NCBI RefSeq assembly: GCF_900019265.1
Contig: NZ_CYGX02000023.1
Location: forward strand, 17,740-81,739
DNA: 64,000 nucleotides
Direction: 5' to 3'
DNA from: Paraburkholderia ribeironis
GTDB taxonomy: Bacteria > Pseudomonadota > Gammaproteobacteria > Burkholderiales > Burkholderiaceae
Positions 23,244 through 32,162 of the stretch are shown piece after piece. Under the pieces are notes generated by a model. It searched no databases. It worked only from the letters and a program-made list of their open reading frames with translations, and was not told the origin of the DNA. How positions within the stretch are numbered: position 1 is the first letter of the stretch; each line of letters begins with the position of its first letter. The translations under genes and the position numbers were made by a program.

Positions 23244-26105
23244 TTATTTAGCGATCGACGCGCTCTTGAGGCGGCCGAATGCGCCTTCGACCAGCGCCTT
23301 CTGCTGCTCGTAGTGCTTCGCGTAGTAGCCGACTGCCGGCGAGGCCGAAGCCGGACGGCCGCTGTATGCCAGCTTCTGTCCTTCCTTCATGCCTTCCTTC
23401 AGGTGGTGCTCGATGTAGAACCACGGGCCCTGATTCTGGGGCTCGTCCTGCACCCAGACCACTTCGGTCGCGTTGTCGTACTTCTTCATTTCCGCTTCGA
23501 ACTGCTTGTGCGCGAACGGATAGAGCTGTTCGATACGGATGATCGCGACGTCGTTCGACTTCGATTCGCGGCGATGTGCAACCAGGTCGTAGTACACGCG
23601 ACCCGAGCAGGCCACGACGCGCTTGACCTTCTTCGCGTCGATGGCTTCGTCCACTTCGCCGATGATCGGCTGGAACGAACCCTTCGCCAGTTCCGACAGA
23701 TCCGACACGGCTTCCTTGTGACGCAGCAGCGACTTCGGCGTGAAGACGATCAGCGGCTTGCGGAACAGGCGGATCATCTGACGGCGCAGCAGGTGGAAAA
23801 TCTGCGCCGGCGTGGTCGGCTGGACGACCTGCATGTTGTGCTCCGCGCACAATTGCAGGAACCGCTCGATACGCGCCGACGAGTGCTCCGGACCCTGACC
23901 TTCGTAGCCGTGCGGCAGCAGCATCGTCAGGCCCGAGACGCGGCCCCACTTTACTTCGCCCGACGAAATGAACTGGTCGATCACGACTTGCGCGCCGTTC
24001 ACGAAGTCGCCGAACTGCGCTTCCCATGCGACGAACGTATTCGGTTCAGCGGTCGAGTAACCGTATTCGAAGCCCAGCACTGCCTCTTCAGACAGCACCG
24101 AGTCGATCACGTTGAACTTCGCCTGACCTTCGGCGACATTCTGCAGCGGCACATAGGTGCCGTCGTTCCAGCGCTCGCGATTCTGGTCGTGCAGCACCGC
24201 GTGACGGTGCGTGAACGTGCCACGGCCCGAGTCCTGACCGGTCAGGCGCACTGCGTAGCCCGATGCGACCAGCGATGCGAACGCGAGGTGCTCGCCCATG
24301 CCCCAGTCGAGCTTCGCTTCGCCGCGGCCCATCGCGCGACGGTCGTTGATGACGCGCTCGACCAGCGGGTGAACCTTGAAGTTTTCCGGGATCGTAGTGA
24401 TGCGCTCGGCGAGGCGCTTCAATTCCGCGAGCGGCACGGCCGTGTCGGCTGCGTCGGTCCACTTGCGGTTCAGGAACGGCACCCAGTCGACCGCGTACTT
24501 GCTCTTGTAGTTCGAGAGCACCGGATCGATGGTGTGATGGCCTTCGTCCATCGCCTTGCGGTAGGCCTTGACGAATTCGTCGCCTTCTCCCGCGGTGATC
24601 ACGCCTTGTTGCGCCAGCCTTTCAGCGTACAGCGCGCGCGTGCCCGGGTGCTTCGCAATCGTCTTGTACATCAGCGGCTGCGTGACAGCCGGCGTGTCCT
24701 GCTCGTTGTGACCCAGCTTGCGGAAGCAGACGATGTCGACGACGACGTCCTTGTGGAACTGCATCCGGAAGTCGATAGCCATCTGCGTGGCCAGCACGAC
24801 CGCTTCGGGATCGTCACCGTTCACGTGCAGCACCGGCGCTTCGATCATCTTGACGACGTCCGAGCAGTACAACGTGGAGCGCGAGTCGCGCGGGTCCGAC
24901 GTGGTGAAACCGATCTGGTTGTTGATGACGATATGCAGCGTGCCGTGCGTGCCGTAACCGCGCGTTTGCGCGAGGTTCAGCGTTTCCATCACCACGCCCT
25001 GGCCTGCGAAGGCCGCGTCGCCGTGAATCTGCACCGGCAGCACCTGCAGGCCGCTGTCGTCGCCACGACGATCCATACGGGCCTTCGCCGAACCTTCGAC
25101 CACGGGGTTGACGATTTCGAGGTGCGACGGGTTGAACGCGAGCGACAGGTGAACCGGGCCGCCGTCGGTCGCGACGTCCGACGAGAAACCCTTGTGGTAT
25201 TTCACGTCGCCGGCCGGCAGATCGTCGACGTGCTTGCCTTCGAACTCGGCGAACAGGTCAGCCGGCATCTTGCCGAGCGTATTGACCAGCACGTTCAGGC
25301 GACCACGGTGAGCCATGGCGATGACGATTTCCTGAACGCCTCGGGCGCCGCCGTGACGCACGACTTCGTCCATCGCCGCGATGAAGCTCTCGCCACCTTC
25401 GAGCGAGAAGCGCTTCTGGCCGACGTACTTGGTATGCAGGAAGCGCTCGAGGCCTTCAGCGGCCGTCAGGCGGTTCAGGATGTGCTTTTTCTTCTCGTTG
25501 GAGAAGTTCGGCGTCGAACGGATCGATTCGAGCCGCTCCTTCCACCAGCGCTTCTGTTCCGGATCGCTGATGTACATGTACTCGGCGCCGATCTGGCCGC
25601 AGTACGTGTCGCGCAATGCCTTGACGATCTCGCGCAGCGTTGCCCGCTCGAATCCGAAATACAGATTCGTTGCGCTGTATTCCTGGTCCATGTCGGCTTC
25701 GGTGAAGTCGTAGAACGCAGGTTCAAGTTCGGGAATAGCGGGACGTTCGCGGCGCTTCAGAGGATCGAGATTGGCCCATTGCGAGCCGAGGAAGCGATAT
25801 GCGCCGATGAGGGACTGCACATAAACCTGTTTGCGGGCGGTTGCGAGATCTTCGCCGCCTGCTGCCGTGCGCGGGATGAAGGCGTTGGCCTTGGCCCGTT
25901 GCGCAAACGATTCGACGATCGGGCCATGGGCCACGTCGTTGGCATTGCTGCCATCCGATGCAGGAACGTTCTGCAACGCGTCGAAATAGCTGCGCCAGTT
26001 CTCGGGCACTGACGCCGGATTATCGAGATACGCTTCGTACATTTCTTCTACGTACGGAGCATTGCCGCCGAACAAATAAGAGTTCGACTGGAATTGCTTC
26101 ATCAT
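23244..26105 (-). CDS. odhA: 2-Oxoglutarate dehydrogenase E1 component
   Basis: A 953-residue thiamine-diphosphate-dependent E1o. The N-terminus (SNSYLFGGNAPYVEEMYEAY) is the E2-binding segment; the ThDP region includes HGDAAFAGQGVVMETLNL and INNQIGFTT; the C-terminal transketolase-like half includes LLPHGYEGQGPEHSSARIER. It decarboxylates 2-oxoglutarate and passes the succinyl group to OdhB. The ATG at 26105 was chosen over an in-frame GTG at 26117, because AGGTGAG is spaced 6 bases before the ATG. First gene of odhA-odhB-lpdA. Confidence 0.97.
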   Translation of the reverse strand: MMKQFQSNSYLFGGNAPYVEEMYEAYLDNPASVPENWRSYFDALQNVPASDGSNANDVAHGPIVESFAQRAKANAFIPRTAAGGEDLATARKQVYVQSLIGAYRFLGSQWANLDPLKRRERPAIPELEPAFYDFTEADMDQEYSATNLYFGFERATLREIVKALRDTYCGQIGAEYMYISDPEQKRWWKERLESIRSTPNFSNEKKKHILNRLTAAEGLERFLHTKYVGQKRFSLEGGESFIAAMDEVVRHGGARGVQEIVIAMAHRGRLNVLVNTLGKMPADLFAEFEGKHVDDLPAGDVKYHKGFSSDVATDGGPVHLSLAFNPSHLEIVNPVVEGSAKARMDRRGDDSGLQVLPVQIHGDAAFAGQGVVMETLNLAQTRGYGTHGTLHIVINNQIGFTTSDPRDSRSTLYCSDVVKMIEAPVLHVNGDDPEAVVLATQMAIDFRMQFHKDVVVDIVCFRKLGHNEQDTPAVTQPLMYKTIAKHPGTRALYAERLAQQGVITAGEGDEFVKAYRKAMDEGHHTIDPVLSNYKSKYAVDWVPFLNRKWTDAADTAVPLAELKRLAERITTIPENFKVHPLVERVINDRRAMGRGEAKLDWGMGEHLAFASLVASGYAVRLTGQDSGRGTFTHRHAVLHDQNRERWNDGTYVPLQNVAEGQAKFNVIDSVLSEEAVLGFEYGYSTAEPNTFVAWEAQFGDFVNGAQVVIDQFISSGEVKWGRVSGLTMLLPHGYEGQGPEHSSARIERFLQLCAEHNMQVVQPTTPAQIFHLLRRQMIRLFRKPLIVFTPKSLLRHKEAVSDLSELAKGSFQPIIGEVDEAIDAKKVKRVVACSGRVYYDLVAHRRESKSNDVAIIRIEQLYPFAHKQFEAEMKKYDNATEVVWVQDEPQNQGPWFYIEHHLKEGMKEGQKLAYSGRPASASPAVGYYAKHYEQQKALVEGAFGRLKSASIAK

Positions 26106-26236
26106 TTTTACGCTCACCTTTCTTCGAGTTTCTCGAGAAATAGCGGGTTACCGAACCTTCCGCGACACGGCCTGACCGTTTAGCGGATTGCGCGAATCAA
26201 GTCTTGCTTGGAAGGACCTAAAACTTTGCACGCGGT

Positions 26237-26245
26237 AGCATAGCA
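26237..26245 (-). promoter_or_regulatory. Candidate extended -10 promoter of odhA
   Basis: On the minus strand the sequence TGCTATGCT is an extended -10 element (TGn-TATGCT) about 130 nt before the odhA start. No good -35 is seen, which extended -10 promoters tolerate. Confidence 0.4.
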
Positions 26246-26408
26246 CAGAACGGATAGCCCAGATAGCTGGCCAATTGCCGCCCGAGCCCGTTGTGACGGG
26301 CTTTCGCGGCCCATCTCACGACTCGCAACAGTCTTCTGTGAGAAACGGAGATCAACAGTCAGCCAACCGCCGGCAACCGCTCGAAACACACATCCGACGC
26401 CCGGAAAT

Positions 26409-26436
26409 GCAAAAGCCACCCGAGGGTGGCTTTTGC
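26409..26436. terminator. Strong terminator after typA
   Basis: Perfect 12-bp arms GCAAAAGCCACC and GGTGGCTTTTGC around CGAG. The T-tracts are inside the arms, so it can work in both directions; it lies 77 bp past the typA stop. Confidence 0.85.
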
Positions 26437-26513
26437 CTGCAACATACCGCACCGATTCGCTACCAGTCTCTGCGAATCGCCGCCAACCGGACGAAGCGCA
26501 GACCGGGCTTTGC

Positions 26514-28340
26514 TTAGTCCACCGCGCCCTTGCGGCTTGCGCTGCGGCGCTCATGTTCCTTCAGGTAGCGCTTGCGCAGACGGATCGATTGCGGCGTGAC
26601 TTCGACCAGCTCGTCGTCGTCGATGAATTCAACCGCGTATTCCAGCGACAGCTGGACCGGCGGCACGAGGCGCACGGCTTCGTCGGTGCCCGAGGCGCGC
26701 ACGTTGGTGAGCTGCTTGCCCTTGATCGGATTCACGACGAGGTCGTTGTCGCGGCTGTGAATGCCGATGATCATGCCTTCATACAGCGCCTCGCCCGGCG
26801 ACACGAACATGCGGCCGCGATCCTGCAGCTTCCACAGTGCATAGGCAACCGCCGCGCCGTCGTCCTGCGAAATCAGCACGCCGTTGCGACGCTCGCCCAC
26901 CGCGCCTTCCTTGACCGGCTGGTACGAGTCGAACGTGTGGCTCATCAGGCCCGTGCCGCGCGTGAGCGTGAGGAATTCCGACTGGAAGCCGATCAGGCCA
27001 CGCGCCGAAATACGGTACTCGAGACGCGTGCGGCCGCGGCCGTCCGACGCCATGTCGAGCATTTCGCCCTTGCGGCGACCCAGCTCTTCCATCACGCCAC
27101 CCTGGTGGGTGTCTTCCATGTCGACGGTCAGGTTTTCATACGGCTCGTGCTTCACGCCGTCGACTTCCTGCATCACCACGCGCGGACGCGACACGGCCAG
27201 CTCGTAGCCTTCACGACGCATGTTTTCCACGAGGATGGTCAGGTGCAGTTCGCCGCGGCCCGCCACTTCGAACGTGGTTTCGTCGCCGGTGTCCTTCACG
27301 CGCAGCGCCACGTTGTGGTTCAGCTCCTTCATCAGGCGATCGCGAATCTGGCGGCTCGTGACGAACTTGCCTTCGCGGCCGGCCAGCGGCGACGAATTGA
27401 CGAGGAAGTTCATCGTCAGCGTGGGTTCGTCGACGGTGATCATCGGCAACGCTTCCGGCTGTTCCGGCGCGCAGATGGTCACGCCGATACCGATTTCCTC
27501 GATACCGTTGATCAGCACGATGTCGCCGGCTTCAGCCGAGTCGACCAGCACGCGATCAAGGCCCTTGAACGACAGCACCTGGTTGATCTTGCGATTGAGG
27601 ATCGCGCCGTCCGGACCCGAGCGCACGGCAACCGCCATGCCCGGCTTGATGCGGCCGCGCGTGATACGGCCCACGCCGATGCGGCCGACATACGACGAAT
27701 AATCGAGCGACGTGATCTGCAGTTGCAGCGGACCGTCCGGATCGGCCGGACGGACCGGCACGTGTTGCAGGATGGCCTCGAACAGCGGACGCATATCGCC
27801 TTCGCGCACATCCGCGGCGAGGCCGGCATAACCATTCAGACCCGACGCATAGACGATCGGGAAGTCGAGCTGCTCGTCGGTCGCCCCCAGCTTGTCGAAC
27901 AGGTCGAACGTCTGGTTGATCACCCAGTCCACCCGCGCGCCCGGGCGGTCCACCTTGTTGATCACGACGATCGGCTTCAGCCCGAGCGCCAGCGCCTTCT
28001 TGGTCACGAAGCGCGTTTGCGGCATCGGACCTTCCACCGCGTCGACCAGCAGCAGCACCGAGTCGACCATCGACAGCACGCGCTCCACTTCGCCGCCGAA
28101 GTCGGCGTGGCCGGGGGTGTCGACGATGTTGATGTGGGTGCCTTCGTACTCGACCGCGCAGTTTTTCGACAGGATCGTGATGCCACGCTCCTTTTCGATG
28201 TCGTTCGAGTCCATCACGCGCTCGGCGATTTGCTGGTTGTCACGGAACGTGGCGGTCTGGCGCAGAAGCTGATCGACGAGCGTGGTTTTGCCGTGGTCGA
28301 CGTGGGCAATGATGGCGATGTTGCGTAGGGCGCGGGTCAT
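26514..28340 (-). CDS. typA: Ribosome-associated GTPase TypA/BipA
   Basis: A 608-residue translational GTPase. It opens MTRALRNIAIIAHVDHGKTT with the G1 motif, then G2/G3 (RGITILSKNCAVEYEG, DTPGHADFGGEV) and G4 NKVD; domains II, III, V and the BipA-specific C-terminus (QSIRLRKRYLKEHERR) follow. BipA binds the 70S ribosome and helps assembly of the large subunit, mostly at low temperature or under stress. The start at 28340 is set by the GTPase N-terminus; longer frames upstream lack family sequence. Confidence 0.96.
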   Translation of the reverse strand: MTRALRNIAIIAHVDHGKTTLVDQLLRQTATFRDNQQIAERVMDSNDIEKERGITILSKNCAVEYEGTHINIVDTPGHADFGGEVERVLSMVDSVLLLVDAVEGPMPQTRFVTKKALALGLKPIVVINKVDRPGARVDWVINQTFDLFDKLGATDEQLDFPIVYASGLNGYAGLAADVREGDMRPLFEAILQHVPVRPADPDGPLQLQITSLDYSSYVGRIGVGRITRGRIKPGMAVAVRSGPDGAILNRKINQVLSFKGLDRVLVDSAEAGDIVLINGIEEIGIGVTICAPEQPEALPMITVDEPTLTMNFLVNSSPLAGREGKFVTSRQIRDRLMKELNHNVALRVKDTGDETTFEVAGRGELHLTILVENMRREGYELAVSRPRVVMQEVDGVKHEPYENLTVDMEDTHQGGVMEELGRRKGEMLDMASDGRGRTRLEYRISARGLIGFQSEFLTLTRGTGLMSHTFDSYQPVKEGAVGERRNGVLISQDDGAAVAYALWKLQDRGRMFVSPGEALYEGMIIGIHSRDNDLVVNPIKGKQLTNVRASGTDEAVRLVPPVQLSLEYAVEFIDDDELVEVTPQSIRLRKRYLKEHERRSASRKGAVD

Positions 28341-28505
28341 AGGAAACCTGGAGACAGTTGGAGTGCGCCGCTTGCTTACCGCTTGCTTATGCCGGCTGCT
28401 TCTGCTGGTTGTTGCAGCCTGGTTGCTGCAGCTTGGTCGCATTACGCCGGTTACGTTACAGATATAAACCACGACAAGCCCAAAGCGCACTTTTGGGAAC
28501 CCAAC

Positions 28506-28514
28506 ATTATAGCA
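28506..28514 (-). promoter_or_regulatory. Candidate extended -10 promoter of typA
   Basis: The minus strand reads TGCTATAAT, a consensus extended -10, about 165 nt before the typA start. This implies a long leader. No clear -35. Confidence 0.5.
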
Positions 28515-28669
28515 CGGCGAAATGAAGCTTTCTGGTATTCCCTGATAGACCGGCCGCGACTGCGCCAGCGGCCCGTGTAACCGCCGATGGTGCGAGGGCA
28601 ACCAGCAACAGACCGAGCCCTATTTTTTCCCGGAAGGCGAAAAGATCCTTGCCTAAGCTGTAATAACGC

Positions 28670-28699
28670 TTGCCGTGTCAATCAACCGGTGACTATAAT
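28670..28699 (+). promoter_or_regulatory. Promoter of the marR-emr operon
   Basis: TTGCCG (28670-28675) and TATAAT (28694-28699) are separated by 18 bp, 27 bp before the first ATG. Between them, GTCA and TGAC half-sites form an imperfect dyad where the MarR product could bind. Confidence 0.55.
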
Positions 28700-28725
28700 C
28701 CTGCCTAGTCAACCATTGCATTCGC

Positions 28726-29250
28726 ATGAGAATCATGACAGAGCGGCCCCCCACCCCCACGCCAAACCTCTGCGAGTATCAGCTAGGCGAAAGCGTCGGC
28801 TATCTGATCTCGCGAGTGAAATCGACGTTGTCGAACCTGGTCACCCAGCGCAGCATGGCCGAGTTGGGCATCACCAGCCAGCAGGGCAGCATCCTGTTCA
28901 TGGTGGCAAGCGGCAAATGTCTGCTGGCGGCAGAACTGGCCCGTGAATACGGCATCGACGCCAGCGCCGTCACGCGTCTGATCGACCGGCTGGAAAAGCG
29001 CGGCCTGCTGACACGGGTGCGCAGCAACGAAGACCGGCGCGTCGTCCGTCTCGCGTTGACACCGGAAGGTCAAGCGATCGCAGCGAGAATGCCGGCGATT
29101 TTCACCGGCGTGCTGGATAGTCTGCTGGGCGGTTTCACGCCCGAGGAAGTGGGCTTCCTGAAGAGCATGCTGCGCCGGGTGCTCATCAATTCCGGCGAAC
29201 AAACGGGATTCACCCGTGATGCAGCAAGCAGTATTGATGGCAAAATGTAA
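28726..29250 (+). CDS. MarR-family repressor of the efflux operon
   Basis: A 174-residue MarR/EmrR-type regulator with a winged helix: GITSQQGSILFMVASGK, LAREYGIDASAVTRLIDRLE (recognition helix) and the wing RVRSNEDRRVVRLALTPEG. It is 49 bp before the outer-membrane-factor gene, the usual place of EmrR-like repressors that release DNA when they bind a drug. The ATG at 28726 was kept although no ribosome site is clear; the ATG at 28735 is an alternative, and because the 5' UTR would be short the message may be near leaderless. Confidence 0.92.
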   Translation: MRIMTERPPTPTPNLCEYQLGESVGYLISRVKSTLSNLVTQRSMAELGITSQQGSILFMVASGKCLLAAELAREYGIDASAVTRLIDRLEKRGLLTRVRSNEDRRVVRLALTPEGQAIAARMPAIFTGVLDSLLGGFTPEEVGFLKSMLRRVLINSGEQTGFTRDAASSIDGKM

Positions 29251-29299
29251 GAAATTGCTTGCAGCGTCCACCATTACATTCCACTCAAAGAGTCGAGCA

Positions 29300-30808
29300 A
29301 TGAAATCCCTTTCCCTGTCCGCGCCCGCGCTGTCGAGCCGGGCCGCTGTCGCCGCTGCGGTGACGGCGCTCGCCCTTACGGGGTGCGCGAACTACTTCGG
29401 TGTGAAAAGCGACAAGCAGATCGCGTCGCCGGCGCAGTACGAGTCCGCGCAGAGTCTGCCGCGCGAAGGCGGCCACTGGCCGTCGCTCGACTGGGCCAAC
29501 CAGTTCGGCGACCCGCAACTGCCCAGCCTGATCGCGGAAGCGCTCGACGGCAGCCCGTCGATTGCCCAGGCGCAGGCGCGTCTGGCCAAGGCGTCGTCGT
29601 ATATCGAGAGCTCGCGCGCGGCGCTGTTCCCCAAGGTGGACGCCAAGTATTCATGGACTCGCGAACTGTATTCCGAAAACGCGCTTTTCCCACCTCCGTT
29701 TGGCGGCACCTGGTATAGCGAGAACAACGTGCTCGCGAGCGCGTCGTGGGAGCTGGACCTGTGGGGCAAGAACCGCCAGCGCCTGGGCGTGGCCGTGTCG
29801 CAGGAAAAGGCCGCTGAAGCCGACATGCAGCAGGCGCGCGTGACGCTCGCCGCGGCGGTGTCGAGCACCTACAACCAGCTCGCGCAGTTGTATGCGTTCC
29901 GCGAGATCGCCGTGCGCGAAATCGCCAACCGTCAGGACATCGTCCGCATCACCGACGGCCGCGTGGCGGCGGGCCTCGACACCAACGTCGAAAAGCAAAC
30001 CGCGGCTGGCAACATCGCGACCAGCCAGTCGAACCTGACGGACCTCGACGGTCAGATCACCGTGGTGCGCTACCAGTTGGGTGCGCTGCTCGGCAAGGGT
30101 CCGGATCGCGGTCTGCAGATCGCCGAGCCCAAGCTCACCGTCGGCGATGCGGTGGTGCTGCCGGACAACGTTCCGGCCGACCTCGTCGCCCGTCGCGCGG
30201 ATATCGTCGCCGCACGCTGGCAGGTGGAAGCCGCGATGCACGATGTGAAGGAAGCGAAAGCCGAGTTCTTCCCGGACGTCAACCTCGCCGCGGGCTTCGG
30301 TTTCGACGCGTTCGGTTGGGGCCGCTTCCTCACCGCGTCGAGCCGCCAGATCCAGTTCGGCCCGGCGATTCACCTGCCGATCTTCGACGCCGGCGCCCTG
30401 CGCGCGCAGCTCAAGGGCCGCTATGCCGACTTCGAGCTGGACGTGGCGAACTACAACGACACGCTGATCAAGGCACTTCAGGACGTCGCGACCCAGGTGT
30501 CGTCGATCCGCTCGATCGACCGGCAATCGGGCGACGCGCAGCGCGCGCTCGACGCGTCGCGCAAGGCGTATCAACTGGCCGTGGTGCGCTATGAGGCTGG
30601 CCTGTCGCCTCAGCTGCAGGTGCTGACGGCGGACCAGAACCTGCTTGCCGCCGAACAGACGGTGACCGGCCTGAAGATGCGCCGCCGCGACATGCAGATC
30701 GGCCTCATCAAGGCGCTCGGCGGCGGTTTCGACGCCACGCAGACCGGCCTCGTGGTGCCGACCGACGCGCCGGCGTCGGCCACCGCCGCGACCGTATCGG
30801 CGAACTGA
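29300..30808 (+). CDS. NodT/OprM-type outer membrane efflux lipoprotein
   Basis: A 502-residue outer membrane factor. The signal ends in the lipobox LTGC (Cys29); two outer-membrane efflux (TolC-like) repeats follow, with typical SWELDLWGKNRQRLGVA, YNQLAQLYAFREIA, LPDNVPADLVARRADIVAAR and FDAGALRAQL motifs. It forms the trimeric exit duct for the EmrAB pump encoded next. ATG at 29300 with GAG upstream; longer starts are unlikely because the lipoprotein signal begins here. Expressed from the marR promoter. Confidence 0.94.
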   Translation: MKSLSLSAPALSSRAAVAAAVTALALTGCANYFGVKSDKQIASPAQYESAQSLPREGGHWPSLDWANQFGDPQLPSLIAEALDGSPSIAQAQARLAKASSYIESSRAALFPKVDAKYSWTRELYSENALFPPPFGGTWYSENNVLASASWELDLWGKNRQRLGVAVSQEKAAEADMQQARVTLAAAVSSTYNQLAQLYAFREIAVREIANRQDIVRITDGRVAAGLDTNVEKQTAAGNIATSQSNLTDLDGQITVVRYQLGALLGKGPDRGLQIAEPKLTVGDAVVLPDNVPADLVARRADIVAARWQVEAAMHDVKEAKAEFFPDVNLAAGFGFDAFGWGRFLTASSRQIQFGPAIHLPIFDAGALRAQLKGRYADFELDVANYNDTLIKALQDVATQVSSIRSIDRQSGDAQRALDASRKAYQLAVVRYEAGLSPQLQVLTADQNLLAAEQTVTGLKMRRRDMQIGLIKALGGGFDATQTGLVVPTDAPASATAATVSAN

Positions 30809-30897
30809 GCGCGCGGCACGGAGCTTGCCCGCAGACCTGCGCAAACTGACGAACACCCGAATAAACGACGACGTTCAAGAGAACCCGGAGCACATCA

Positions 30898-32127
30898 ATG
30901 AGCACCACCCCCCAACAGCCTGCCACCCCGCCGCAGCCGGCGAACAATGGCAAACGCAAGCGCATGATGACGCTGCTCGTCATCGTGATCCTGATCGCCG
31001 CGGTTGCCTACGGTCTGTATTACTTCCTCGTCGCGCGCTTCCATGAAGACACCGACGACGCGTACGTGAATGGCAACGTCGTGCAGATCACGCCACAAGT
31101 TACTGGCACAGTCGTCGCCGTGAACGCGGACGACACGCAAACCGTCAAGGCCGGTGATCCGCTCGTCGTGCTCGATCCGGCCGACGCCCGGGTCGCGCTC
31201 GAACAGGCCGAAGCGAATCTGGCGCAAACGGTGCGCCAGGTGCGCGGTCTGTTCGCCGACGACAACCAGTACCAGGCGCAAGTCGAGTTGCGCCAGTCCG
31301 ATCTGTCGCGCGCCCAGGACGACCTGAAGCGCCGTCTGACGGTGGCGCAAACCGGCGCGGTGTCGCAGGAAGAAATCTCGCACGCCCGCGACGCCGTGAA
31401 GAGCGCGCAGGCCGCCGTCGATGCGGCCCAGCAACAGCTGGCGTCGAACCGCGCGCTGACCGCCAACACCACGATCGCGAACCATCCGAACGTGCAGGCA
31501 GCCGCTGCGAAGGTCCGCGACGCCTACCTGAACCACGCGCGTAACAACCTGCCGGCGCCCGTCACCGGCTATGTCGCGAAACGTTCGGTGCAAGTGGGCC
31601 AGCGCGTCTCGCCGGGCACCCCACTGATGGCGATCGTGCCGCTCGGCGCCGTGTGGGTCGACGCGAACTTCAAGGAAGTGCAGCTCAAGCACATGCGCAT
31701 CGGCCAGCCGGTCGAACTGACAGCTGACGTGTACGGTTCGTCGGTGGTGTACCACGGCAAAGTGGTCGGCTTCTCGGCGGGCACGGGTTCGGCGTTCTCA
31801 CTGTTGCCGGCGCAAAATGCGACCGGCAACTGGATCAAGGTGGTGCAGCGTCTGCCGGTGCGTGTCGCACTCGACCCGCAGGAACTCGAAAAGCACCCGC
31901 TGCGCATCGGCCTGTCGATGCAAGCCGACGTCAATATCAAGGACGGCGAAGGCGGCCAGCTCGGCCAGGCGCCAAACACCGTCTACCAGACCAACGTGTT
32001 CGACAAGTACGGCGACGAAGCCGACGCGGAAATCGCCCGCATCATCGCAGAGAACGCCGGCCAGAACAGCGGCGCGCAGAAGGCGGCGCAGACCGGCGCC
32101 GCGAAGCCCGGCGCGAAGAAGAGCTGA
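30898..32127 (+). CDS. emrA: EmrA-type membrane fusion protein
   Basis: A 409-residue HlyD/EmrA-family adaptor: cytoplasmic Pro/Gln-rich N-terminus, one membrane segment (about 20-43, MMTLLVIVILIAAVAYGLYY), a beta-barrel/lipoyl half starting DAYVNGNVVQITPQVTGTV, a coiled-coil hairpin (about 100-200) and the second lipoyl half APVTGYVAKRSVQVGQRVSPG. It links the inner-membrane transporter to the outer membrane lipoprotein. The C-terminal 30 residues are Ala/Lys-rich. It lies between the outer membrane factor and emrB. Confidence 0.94.
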   Translation: MSTTPQQPATPPQPANNGKRKRMMTLLVIVILIAAVAYGLYYFLVARFHEDTDDAYVNGNVVQITPQVTGTVVAVNADDTQTVKAGDPLVVLDPADARVALEQAEANLAQTVRQVRGLFADDNQYQAQVELRQSDLSRAQDDLKRRLTVAQTGAVSQEEISHARDAVKSAQAAVDAAQQQLASNRALTANTTIANHPNVQAAAAKVRDAYLNHARNNLPAPVTGYVAKRSVQVGQRVSPGTPLMAIVPLGAVWVDANFKEVQLKHMRIGQPVELTADVYGSSVVYHGKVVGFSAGTGSAFSLLPAQNATGNWIKVVQRLPVRVALDPQELEKHPLRIGLSMQADVNIKDGEGGQLGQAPNTVYQTNVFDKYGDEADAEIARIIAENAGQNSGAQKAAQTGAAKPGAKKS

Positions 32128-32162
32128 GCCGTCCACGCGACGCTTCATAGAAGGCTTTCTCA

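Larger units (their letters stand above)
26106..26513. other. Intergenic region: odhA leader and typA terminator
   Basis: 408 bp with no gene. It holds the candidate odhA promoter (26237-26245) and the strong terminator of typA (26409-26436), which are described separately. Confidence 0.7.
28341..28725. other. Divergent promoter region of typA and the efflux operon
   Basis: 385 bp with no gene. It carries the typA promoter candidate on the minus strand (28506-28514) and the marR promoter on the plus strand (28670-28699). Confidence 0.6.

Noticed and set aside
21672..26012. 1446-codon open frame opposite the odh operon
   Set aside because: It runs antisense over odhA, odhB and lpdA, which are certain. 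In high-GC genes an antisense frame often lacks stops; its sequence is Arg/His/Val-rich and shows no domain.
26433..28328. 631-codon plus-strand frame opposite typA
   Set aside because: Shadow frame; typA is certain and the frame starts inside the typA terminator.
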